Of a stretch of DNA of 32,800 bases, positions 1 through 6,353 are shown piece after piece. The notes beneath the pieces were generated by a model, which saw only the letters and a list, made by a program, of their open reading frames with translations, did not search any database and was not told the origin of the DNA. The stretch is from Akkermansia muciniphila. GTDB lineage: Bacteria > Verrucomicrobiota > Verrucomicrobiia > Limisphaerales > BJHT01. The DNA lies in NCBI GenBank assembly GCA_945861535.1, contig CAMAUZ010000084.1, positions 1 through 32,800 on the forward strand. The letters are read 5' to 3'. Position 1 is the stretch's first letter, and the number at the start of each line of letters is the position of its first letter. The translations under genes and the position numbers were made by a program.

Positions 1-531
1 CAGTGGGCGGAGGTGACCTTTGTGCCGGGCGAGGCGGGCGAGAAAAAGGCCAGCCAGCCGTTGCGCTATGTGGGCTTGCGCCTGCTCAAGGCGCAGGGCG
101 TGCTCTTCGCCGATGGGAGTGACCGGCACCATCACGCGGTGGTGACGAACCTGGAGTGGGCCGGGGACCGGCTGCTCAACTGGGCGCGCGAAAAAGCCGG
201 CACCATCGAGCACGTGCATGACGAGGTGAAGAACGGCTTGGGCGGGGGCCATCTGCCCAGCCAGCATTTCGCGGTCAACGCGGCGTGGTTCAAGCTGGCG
301 CTGCTGGCCTACAATCTGGCCAGCGCGATCAAGGGTCTGTGCTTCAGCCCGGAGGAGCGGACGGTGCGGTTCAAGAAATACCGGCTGCTGCTGGTGCAGT
401 TGCTTGGGCGGATGAGCCGCAACCAGTGCAAACTGCGGCTGCGGTTTTGCGCCAGCGCGGCGGCCATCGCCCGGGTGCTGCGGGTGTGGGAGGTGTTCGC
501 GCTGCCGACGCAGGCGACGGCGTTCAGTTAG
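1..531 (+). CDS. IS1380-type transposase, C-terminal part (5' end outside window)
   Basis: The frame is open from base 1, so the gene begins before the window. A GTG at 13 is probably internal. About 176 residues of the C-terminal part are visible. The stretch GTIEHVHDEVKN, followed by a Gly-rich turn, LPS, then F.VNAAWF and LLAYNL, matches the end of the DDE transposase of IS1380-family insertion sequences. The glutamate of IEH (codon 208-210) is the likely third catalytic acid, with a Lys seven residues later, which agrees with the E(6)K signature of the wider IS4-like group. Full-length relatives are about 450 residues, so roughly 60 percent lies outside. The C-terminus is basic and hydrophobic and ends cleanly at a TAG. 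Whether the element is intact cannot be judged because the left end is missing. Family assignment rests on motif recognition only. Confidence 0.75.
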   Translation, partial: QWAEVTFVPGEAGEKKASQPLRYVGLRLLKAQGVLFADGSDRHHHAVVTNLEWAGDRLLNWAREKAGTIEHVHDEVKNGLGGGHLPSQHFAVNAAWFKLALLAYNLASAIKGLCFSPEERTVRFKKYRLLLVQLLGRMSRNQCKLRLRFCASAAAIARVLRVWEVFALPTQATAFS

Positions 532-836
532 CGGGCCGGCGCGAAGTTATTCACCATCCAAGCACCCGAAAGTCGTTACCGACGATTTTCGGGTTTTGCC
601 ACTGGCCGGCAGCTGTGCTGGCGAAACGGTCGTCGTGGCGGGTTTTGGCCATCAAAACGCGGGAATCGGGCGGGTCCAGCACTCGCATCGGGGCAGTACC
701 GGAACCGCAGCGGGGATTTTTCCGGACGGCAGGGCGCGTGGCGGCGTTTCCTTCCGCTTACGCGGCGATTTGGGACTCCCCACCACTCTTGTCATCTCCC
801 GCCGTCTCCCCATACTCGCCCGACATTTTTTAACTA
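532..836. other. Intergenic region, probable right end of the insertion sequence
   Basis: No convincing gene is seen here. An imperfect hairpin at 565-593 pairs CCCGAAA with TTTCGGG around an inner GTCG/CGAC stem with a four-base loop. It has no T tract, so it is not a good terminator; it may belong to the end of the insertion sequence. The terminal inverted repeat cannot be confirmed without the left end. The rest should hold the promoter of the downstream oxidoreductase, but I see no convincing -35/-10 pair. The bases just before its ATG (TTTTTTAACTA) contain no Shine-Dalgarno sequence. Confidence 0.4.
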
Positions 837-1916
837 ATGAAACCACTCGGAGTTGCCATCATCGGCTGCGGCGGAATCTCGCTGCAGAATCATCTGCCCG
901 GACTCGCCCTGTGCCCGGAAACCAAAGTCGTCGCCCTCTGCGACGCTGACGCCGGCACCCTCCAGCGCGCCAGCCAGCAGACCGGCATCACCGCCACCTC
1001 CACCCGCTTCGAGGAGATCGTCACGCGCGATGACGTCCACGCCGTCATCATCGCCACGCCCAACTTTGTCCACAGCCCCATCGCCCACGCCGCCATCGCC
1101 GCCGGCAAACACGTCCTCTGCGAAAAACCCATCGCGATGAATTATCCCGAGGCCAAGGCGATGGCCGACGCCGCCGAAAAAGCCGGCGTGCGTCACATGA
1201 CCGCCTTCACCTACCGCTTCGTCCCTGCCATGCGTTACCTGCATCACCTCGTGCAGCGCGGCGATCTCGGCCAGCCGTATCACTACCGCTCCTGTCGCCT
1301 CCAAGACTGGGGCACGCGCAACGTCGGCTGGCGGCAGCAGAAACGCATGGCCGGCACCGGCGAAATCGGCGACATGCTCAGCCACCGCATCGACTTCGCC
1401 TTCCATCTCGTCGGCCCGATGAAGCGCCTCGTCGCCAATCTCAAAACCCTCACGCCCGTGCGCGGCGGCCTGCCGAACGACACCGACGACTGGGTCGCCA
1501 TCCTCGCCGAATTCACCAACGGTGCATCCGGCGTGCTCGAAAGCTCCAAGCTCGCCAGCGGCATGAACGAAGGCTGGCGCAGCCCCGACCGCGTGGAACT
1601 CAACGGCAGCGAAGGCAGTTTCAGCTTCACCACCGGTTGTTGGAATGAGTTGCTGCATGGCAAGACGGGCGGCCCCGGCCTTGCCGCGCTCCCGGTGCCG
1701 AGGGAATTCTACGTCTGGCCCGGTTCCCCCCGTGACCCCGGCGTCGGCGACCCGCTCATCAGCTTCCGCTACGACCAGGCCGTCGAATTCATCAACGCCA
1801 TCCGCGAGGAGCGCCCCTGCGCCATCACCTTCCACGACGGCGCGCGCATGCAGGGCGTGACGGACGCGGCGCTGAAATCATCGGAGACCGGGCAGTGGGT
1901 GAATCTGGAAAATTGA
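837..1916 (+). CDS. Gfo/Idh/MocA family NAD(P)-dependent oxidoreductase
   Basis: A 359-residue protein of normal length for this family. The N-terminus has a Rossmann dinucleotide-binding motif (GCGGIS, with glycines at 10, 12 and 13) and an acidic DAD at the end of the second strand. The family signature CEKPIA follows at residues 95-100, with the lysine at 97 expected to act in catalysis. The C-terminal part has a GDMLSHRIDF motif (His183, Asp186) at the place where relatives carry the conserved catalytic histidine. Members oxidise or reduce sugars, inositols or related cyclic alcohols in the cytoplasm. The substrate cannot be read from the sequence, and no signal peptide is seen. The ATG at 837 follows directly on an AT-rich stretch and gives the expected start of the fold. 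The gene stands alone between the transposase and a small orphan gene. Confidence 0.9.
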   Translation: MKPLGVAIIGCGGISLQNHLPGLALCPETKVVALCDADAGTLQRASQQTGITATSTRFEEIVTRDDVHAVIIATPNFVHSPIAHAAIAAGKHVLCEKPIAMNYPEAKAMADAAEKAGVRHMTAFTYRFVPAMRYLHHLVQRGDLGQPYHYRSCRLQDWGTRNVGWRQQKRMAGTGEIGDMLSHRIDFAFHLVGPMKRLVANLKTLTPVRGGLPNDTDDWVAILAEFTNGASGVLESSKLASGMNEGWRSPDRVELNGSEGSFSFTTGCWNELLHGKTGGPGLAALPVPREFYVWPGSPRDPGVGDPLISFRYDQAVEFINAIREERPCAITFHDGARMQGVTDAALKSSETGQWVNLEN

Positions 1917-1963
1917 GCGCCGCGGACTTGAACCCGACTGTCTTGGGATAAACAGTTTCCCGC

Positions 1964-2197
1964 ATGAGCACACTGGCCGCAATCGAAGCCGCCGTTCCGG
2001 TATTAACCATCGCCGAGCTGCAACATCTCGAGCAAACCTTGCATCAGCTCTACCGCGAGCGGGGCGACGGGATTGTGTTCGACGACAAGAACGGCGTGGT
2101 GACTGAGGCCGACCTGATCGCCGAGGCGGACGCGGCATTTTGCGAATACGACCGGGAGGAAGCCGTGGAAAGAACAAGCTTTCCGGTCGGAGACTGA
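1964..2197 (+). CDS. Small acidic protein, resembles an antitoxin of a toxin-antitoxin pair
   Basis: A 77-residue protein with no domain that I can name securely. It opens with MSTLAAIEAAVPVLT, then a helix of the type AELQHLEQTLHQLYRERG. A short strand-like segment (IVFDD) and a very acidic C-terminal half (EADLIAEADAAFCEYDREEA) follow. This style, with IEAA..L...EL..LE near the start, resembles small antitoxin-like proteins common in Verrucomicrobiota. Such genes normally overlap a toxin gene, often a PIN-domain or RelE-type gene, but none follows: the next 400 bases are hairpins. It may be an orphan antitoxin or simply a small protein of unknown role. Codon use resembles neighbouring genes, and the gene is bounded by intergenic sequence, with a hairpin at 2212-2231 that could end its transcript. 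Confidence 0.55.
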   Translation: MSTLAAIEAAVPVLTIAELQHLEQTLHQLYRERGDGIVFDDKNGVVTEADLIAEADAAFCEYDREEAVERTSFPVGD

Positions 2198-2204
2198 TCC
2201 CCTC

Positions 2205-2575
2205 TCATTAGCACCCGGCTTCAGCCGGGTGTTGCGGGCATTGCACCCGACGAACCGTTTTAACGGTTTGCCGCATCTGGCCGGGAAAGCCGCTGAAGCG
2301 GCGGCGGTCCTTCCGGGTGCTGAACACCCGGCTAAAGCCGGGTATCTGTTTAGCCCCAACGGGGCGGACCTATACCAGCCCAGGGCAAGGCGTAGCGCCG
2401 CCCTGGGTTGGATAGCCAAAGGGAACCCAGCCCTGAAGGGGAGTCCCATGGCCGGTGCGGGGCGGGGCGAATGGGTCGCCCCTTCAGGGCTTCAATGCTT
2501 CGCCAACGCCAACCCAGGGCGCTGCCCTGGGCTGGTATGGCACCGCCCCGTTGGGGCTAAACAGATACGAAATTT
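2205..2575. repeat. Palindromic hairpin island with two long inverted arms
   Basis: This gene-free stretch is made almost entirely of inverted repeats. Small hairpins lie at 2212-2231, 2253-2268 (AACCGTT/AACGGTT), 2289-2302 (GCCGC/GCGGC, TGAA loop) and 2326-2343 (ACCCGGC/GCCGGGT). Two long arms follow at about 2343-2410 and 2505-2567. They are near-complementary over some 60 bases, each starting or ending in TATCTGTTTAGCCCCAACGG or its complement. Between the arms, GCCCTGAAGGGG at about 2430 pairs with CCCCTTCAGGGC at about 2480. The whole could fold into a large branched structure. It looks like an extragenic palindromic element rather than a protein-coding region, and open frames through it are side effects. 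I infer it is a dispersed repeat; copy number cannot be seen here. Confidence 0.7.
2212..2231 (+). terminator. GC-rich hairpin just after the small orphan gene, possible terminator
   Basis: CACCCGGC at 2212-2219 pairs perfectly with GCCGGGTG at 2224-2231 around a TTCA loop. It starts 15 bases after the stop codon. There is no T tract, so ending of transcription is uncertain. It is also the first of a series of similar hairpins. Confidence 0.35.
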
Positions 2576-2609
2576 CGGCAGCTAGTGAAATACACAGATT
2601 AGAAATCGC

Positions 2610-3320
2610 ATGAACAAAAACGCAGTCGTCACCGGGGCCGGCAGTGGAGTCGGCCAGGCCACCGCCATCAAACTGGTCCAACTCGGCTGGCGCGTCGCGC
2701 TTGTCGGACGTCGCGAAGACGCCCTGCGCGAGACCGTCCAGCTCGCCGGTCAAGAGTCCGCCAACCTCCTCGTCTGCCCCTGCGACATCGGCAAGGCGGA
2801 CGCCGTCACCGCGATGGCCAAGACCGTCCTCGAAAAACTCGGCCCCGTCGAAGTCCTCGTGAACGCCGCCGGCACCAACATCCCCCGCCGCTCGCTCGCC
2901 GAACTCACCATGAGCGATTACCACGCCGTCCTCGATGCCAACATGAACGGCGCCTACTACTGCGTGCAGGCCTTCCTCCCGCAAATGCGCGTCGCCAAGT
3001 CCGGCACCATCGTCAACATCGTCTCCGAGGCCGGCAAACAGGCCAGCCCCAAGGCCGGCCCGTCCTACGTCATCTCCAAATTCGGCATGACCGGCCTCAC
3101 CCAGTGCATCAACGCCGAGGAACGCCCGAACGGTATCCGCGCCTGCTCCATCTTCCCCGGCGACATCGACACGCCGATCCTCGACAAACGCCCGTCCCCG
3201 CCCTCCGCCGAGGCGCGCAAAAAAATGATGCGCTCCGAGGACATCGCCGACTGCGCCCTACTCGCGATCAACCTCCCGCAACGCGCCGTGGTCGAAGAAA
3301 TCCTCGTCCGCCCGCTGTGA
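2610..3320 (+). CDS. Short-chain dehydrogenase/reductase (SDR family)
   Basis: A 236-residue classical SDR of typical length. Residues 8-15 carry the coenzyme motif TGAGSGVG. NAAG lies at 85-88, and an active-site Asn at about 111. Ser139 in IVSEAG and the Tyr153..Lys157 pair (YVISK) form the rest of the catalytic set. The IFPGDIDTP segment after the active site is the usual substrate-loop entry. Arg residues after the second strand (GRRED) favour NADP(H), though this is inference. The substrate is unknown. The ATG at 2610 gives a start only seven residues before the glycine motif, as usual in the family; no Shine-Dalgarno sequence is visible. The stop TGA is followed five bases later by the start of the TPR gene, so the two are probably cotranscribed. 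Confidence 0.9.
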   Translation: MNKNAVVTGAGSGVGQATAIKLVQLGWRVALVGRREDALRETVQLAGQESANLLVCPCDIGKADAVTAMAKTVLEKLGPVEVLVNAAGTNIPRRSLAELTMSDYHAVLDANMNGAYYCVQAFLPQMRVAKSGTIVNIVSEAGKQASPKAGPSYVISKFGMTGLTQCINAEERPNGIRACSIFPGDIDTPILDKRPSPPSAEARKKMMRSEDIADCALLAINLPQRAVVEEILVRPL

Positions 3321-3325
3321 CGAAC

Positions 3326-3652
3326 ATGTCGGCCCCGGCCCCCACTGAGACCGCCCTCGAACGCTTCCGGCGGATGGTCGCGCAAAACCCGCAGAACGGC
3401 CTCGCCCGCTTCAGCCTCGGCAAAGCCCTCTGCGACGCCGGCCAATGGAGCGCCGCCCGCGAGCACCTCGCCGCCGCGCTCGCGACCAAGCCCGACTGGA
3501 TGGTCGTGCAAATCCTCCTCGGCAAATGCGACCTCGCCCTCGGCGACCAACCCGCCGCGAAAGCCGCCTTCCAGCGCGCCCTCGCCCTTGCCCTCGCCCA
3601 ACACCACGACGGCCCGCAGGCCGAGTTGGAGGGACTGCTGGCGGAGATGTAA
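3326..3652 (+). CDS. Small TPR-repeat protein
   Basis: A 108-residue, all-helical protein. An N-terminal helix (ALERFRRMVAQNP) is followed by tetratricopeptide units with the usual pattern of small and aromatic residues: LARFSLGKALCDAGQWSAA, then EHLAAALATKPDWMVVQILLGKC, then LGDQPAAKAAFQRALALA. This makes about two and a half TPR units. Such proteins act as binding scaffolds. No signal peptide is seen, so it is probably cytoplasmic. I chose the ATG at 3326 because it lies five bases after the stop of the SDR gene and directly precedes the homologous region. A GTG at 3317 overlapping that stop is an alternative. The frame is also open upstream inside the SDR gene, but that stretch has no TPR character. 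Confidence 0.75.
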   Translation: MSAPAPTETALERFRRMVAQNPQNGLARFSLGKALCDAGQWSAAREHLAAALATKPDWMVVQILLGKCDLALGDQPAAKAAFQRALALALAQHHDGPQAELEGLLAEM

Positions 3653-4066
3653 ATCCGAACTCCCAATTCGGGGGAGCGCACCCGGAAGGCGCGCGGCCTT
3701 CAGGCGGCAGAAGCGTGGGGAGCGGAAGGGGCGTGGAATGTTCGGCGATCTCCGTTCCCTGCGGACGTCTCTGCGGCGTGAACGCCGCGCTCCGCAGGGA
3801 GCGCGCCCGCCCTCGGGTGCAGTTTTCCGCGCCCTCGCGGAAAACCCGGGGGGCACGAACGCGGCCGAACTTTCCCCAACCGTCCGTCCGCGCGCCAAGG
3901 CTGGCTGCGAGGGCGCATCCAGCCACACGCGAGGGCGCGTGTGCTCCCCATCCGGTTGCGGAGTTCGGTCCTCCCCAGAAAAACAACACGGCGGGTCTGG
4001 GCGCACAGTTTTGCCAGACCCGCCGTGCCCACGGCTCACAAGAGCCGCAGTAAATGGATGCCCGCC
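3653..4066. other. Intergenic region between converging transcription units
   Basis: No gene is supported here. A nested palindrome lies at 3757-3799: CCCTGCGG pairs with CCGCAGGG and encloses an inner GCGGCG/CGCCGC hairpin at 3773-3788 with a TGAA loop. A further hairpin lies at 3925-3942 (ACACGCG/CGCGTGT), and the strong leftward terminator at 3977-4027. Open frames on both strands across this stretch have no recognisable protein character and arise from high GC content. Confidence 0.6.
3977..4027 (-). terminator. Strong intrinsic terminator for the leftward transcripts
   Basis: A perfect 14-base stem (3987-4000 pairing with 4014-4027) encloses a 13-base loop. Read on the minus strand it is followed at once by TTGTTTTTCT (3986-3977), a good U tract. 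It lies 39 bases beyond the stop codon of the orphan fragment and is the first terminator downstream of guaB. It should therefore end the guaB transcript and protect the converging SDR/TPR genes. Confidence 0.8.
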
Positions 4067-4501
4067 CTACCGCTCGATGAATTGGTAGAACCGCCCGCTC
4101 AGGATTCCCGCCGCCGGGTCGCGCAGGAGCATGCTCCCGCCGGTCACGATGTTCGTGGCAATTGATACCCACTCATTCGTCGAAACCGGCACGCGATTGG
4201 TTACGGAAATCTGGGTGATATAGGTCCGCCCCGGACGCGTTGCCACTGACAGTACGATTTCCCCGGAAAGAAGCCGGACCGGGGTTGCGATTTCCGAGAT
4301 CGGCAACGGCCCGGTGACGACCGTGCGGTCCGCCCCCGCCGTGTTGAGCTTCACCCCGTCAAAGGCCGCGGTGCCCGCGAAACTGCTGCCCCCATTGGTC
4401 GACGTGATCTCGTAAGTAAACGTGCGTGTCTCGCTGTCGGAGAAGGGCGCAAAGAACGGCCCCCGATCAATGAAGGCCGCGCACCGCCGGCACGGTCGCG
4501 A
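4067..4501 (-). pseudogene. Orphan C-terminal fragment of a secreted Verrucomicrobia-type protein
   Basis: The minus frame from the guaB stop codon (4504-4502) to the TAG at 4067-4069 reads about 144 residues without interruption. Its last 130 or so look like real protein: FAPFSDSETRTFTYEIT, then AAFDGVKLNTAGADRTVV, then VATRPGRTYITQIS, and a C-terminus TGGSMLLRDPAAG...GRFYQFIER. I recognise this as the style of the very C-terminus of long secreted beta-rich proteins in this phylum, which often end in FYRLVE-like sequences. No ATG or plausible ribosome site precedes it. The only start-like codon is a GTG at 4354, within the homologous region. The most likely explanation is that a large gene lost its 5' part in a rearrangement that placed its tail directly after guaB. 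A short genuine gene starting at GTG 4354 (95 residues) is possible but less likely. Confidence 0.5.
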
Positions 4502-6067
4502 TTAATTCCCCGCCTTCACCTCGATGATGTCATGCGGCGCCGCCTCCCGCTGCCCCGCCGGACTGACGCGGATGAAACGCGCCTTCTCCCGCAGCTTCTC
4601 CAGGTTCGATGCGCCAAGATAACCCATCCCCGACTGCAGTCCGCCCATCAACGTCGTCAGCACGCTCTCCACCGTCCCCGACGCCTCCTTCAACGCCTCC
4701 ACCCCCTCGGCCGCGACCTTACGCGTCGTGTCCGGCGAATGGCCGTAACGTGCCGCCGAGCCGGCCTTCATCGCCGCCGCGCTGCCCATGCCGCGATACT
4801 GCTTATAGAGCTTGCCGTTGATCTCCATGATGTTTCCCGGCGCTTCGGGACAACCGGCGAAAATCCCGCCGCAGACCACCGCGTGCGCCAGCGTCAGCGC
4901 CTTCACCACATCGCCTGATTTGGAAATTCCGCCGTCCGCCACAATCGTCACCCCTCGCCCGACCGCCGCCCGCGACGCGGCATACAGCGCCGTCAACTGC
5001 GGCACGCCCACGCCCGCCACCATGCGCGTCGTGCAGATCGACCCCGGCCCCTGCCCCACCTTGATCACATTCGCGCCGCTGGCCGCCAGATACTCCACGC
5101 CCGTGGCGCTCGCCACGTTGCCGGCGATGATCGGCAATTTCGGAAACGCGTCCCGAATCAACCGCACCATTTCTCCGCCCCCTTTGCTGTGCCCGTGCGC
5201 CGTCGAGACCGCCACCGCGTCCACGCTCCGTTCCACCAGCGCGCCGACATGCCCGAGAATGCGCTCACGATCCAGCGACCCGTCCGCCTTGCGCGAGGTC
5301 GAAATCGCCGCGCCACAAATCAGCCGGAATTCCGCGTCGCGCGACGGTTTGAGCTGCGCGCTCTTTTCCTGCGTGATCCGCTCGATGTCGCTCATCGTGA
5401 ACAACCCGTGCAACCGGTCCCCGTCATCCACCACGAGCAGCTTGTGAATGCCGGGATGATCCGTGAAAAAACGGTCCGCGCGCGCAATCGGATCGTTGGC
5501 CAGCTCCTGCTTGTGGATCGTGTGAATCTGACTTCGCGGCGTGAGCGCCTCGGCCACCTTGCGCTTGGCGTAGCGCGGCTTCACGACATGACCCGGGAGC
5601 AGCCCCAGCAGCTTCCCCGCGCTGTCCACCACGGGAAACGTGGCAAACGCAAACGTCCGCTTTTCGATCATCTCCAGCACGTCCCCGATCAACTGCTCCG
5701 GCGCGACTTTGATCGGATCCTGAATCAGGCCATGCACATGATTTTTCACCCGGCTCACCTCCGACAACTGCTGCCGGTCCGGCATGTTGTAATGGATCAA
5801 GCCCAGCCCGCCGTTGAGCGCCATGGCGATCGCCATCCGCGCCTCCGTCACCGTGTCCATGTCCGCCGAAATCACCGGGATGTGCAGGCTCAAACCCTCC
5901 GCCAACACCGTGTCCAATTGGGTCTCCCGCGGCAGCACCTCCGAGTACAACGTCGCCAGCGTCACGTCATCGTAGGTGAGCGCCAAACTCCGGTGCGCGC
6001 TGAAAAACTCGGCGGCGGGCCGGTAAAACTCCGAGTCAATCGCGGCTGGTTCCTGCAAATTTTCCAT
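4502..6067 (-). CDS. guaB: IMP dehydrogenase
   Basis: Catalyses NAD-dependent oxidation of IMP to XMP, the first committed step of guanine nucleotide synthesis, in the cytoplasm. With the ATG at 6067 the product has 521 residues. An N-terminal LTYDDVTL and [17 protein letters not shown] stretch opens the barrel. A tandem CBS module spans about residues 118-235. The catalytic loop [18 protein letters not shown] has Cys345. IMP-binding VADGGI and YRGMGS elements follow, and the flap retains the Arg440-Tyr441 pair and Glu in AAEGVE. Two places differ from the usual family sequence. The Asp before the TAHGHS loop is Ser288, and the YKG end of the flap reads EASG. The frame is open to 6160, but the extra 31 residues are Arg-rich and unlike the family. 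[11 protein letters not shown] at 6067 is the better start. It may be transcribed alone or by read-through from the giant gene 286 bases upstream. Confidence 0.93.
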   Translation of the reverse strand: MENLQEPAAIDSEFYRPAAEFFSAHRSLALTYDDVTLATLYSEVLPRETQLDTVLAEGLSLHIPVISADMDTVTEARMAIAMALNGGLGLIHYNMPDRQQLSEVSRVKNHVHGLIQDPIKVAPEQLIGDVLEMIEKRTFAFATFPVVDSAGKLLGLLPGHVVKPRYAKRKVAEALTPRSQIHTIHKQELANDPIARADRFFTDHPGIHKLLVVDDGDRLHGLFTMSDIERITQEKSAQLKPSRDAEFRLICGAAISTSRKADGSLDRERILGHVGALVERSVDAVAVSTAHGHSKGGGEMVRLIRDAFPKLPIIAGNVASATGVEYLAASGANVIKVGQGPGSICTTRMVAGVGVPQLTALYAASRAAVGRGVTIVADGGISKSGDVVKALTLAHAVVCGGIFAGCPEAPGNIMEINGKLYKQYRGMGSAAAMKAGSAARYGHSPDTTRKVAAEGVEALKEASGTVESVLTTLMGGLQSGMGYLGASNLEKLREKARFIRVSPAGQREAAPHDIIEVKAGN

Positions 6068-6353
6068 GCGCAAACGTGGGCAACTCGGCCGCCTTAACGC
6101 AAGGAGGAAGCTCGCCGCCACCGGCGAAAAGACCCGGCGAATCAGCCGCAGCTTGGACACGCATCGGAATCAGGCTGCCCCGCGAGCCGGCAATCGTTTT
6201 CAGGGCGTTCGTCACTACGCCGTGGCGCAGCGTCCCGGGACGCCGCAAGGCGGTGGACGGTGCGCCCCTCGACGAATCCAAACGCCCCGGGCGGGCGGAC
6301 GTTGCTGCGGCCGGGGAAGACCGCACTCCGGGGCCGCGCGAATTCAGCGACGG
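6068..6353. other. Gap between the giant dehydrogenase gene and guaB
   Basis: No gene is seen. GCGGCC at 6307-6312 can pair with GGCCGC at 6332-6337, just after the stop of the giant gene, but there is no T tract on the minus strand, so it is at best a weak terminator. The remaining 230 bases should contain the guaB promoter; I could not identify one with confidence. Confidence 0.4.

Noticed and set aside
2229-2585. A 118-codon frame through the hairpin island as a small gene
   Set aside because: The translation merely reads the inverted repeats, and the opposite strand is equally open; no start signal or protein character is seen.
3065-4172. Overlapping long frames on the minus strand opposite the SDR/TPR genes and intergenic region
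   Set aside because: Composition is Arg/Gly/Pro-rich without recognisable motifs, and they overlap well-supported plus-strand genes and the terminator at 3977-4027.
6307-6337. Hairpin after the first giant gene as an intrinsic terminator
   Set aside because: The stem is only six bases, the loop is long, and no T tract follows on the minus strand.
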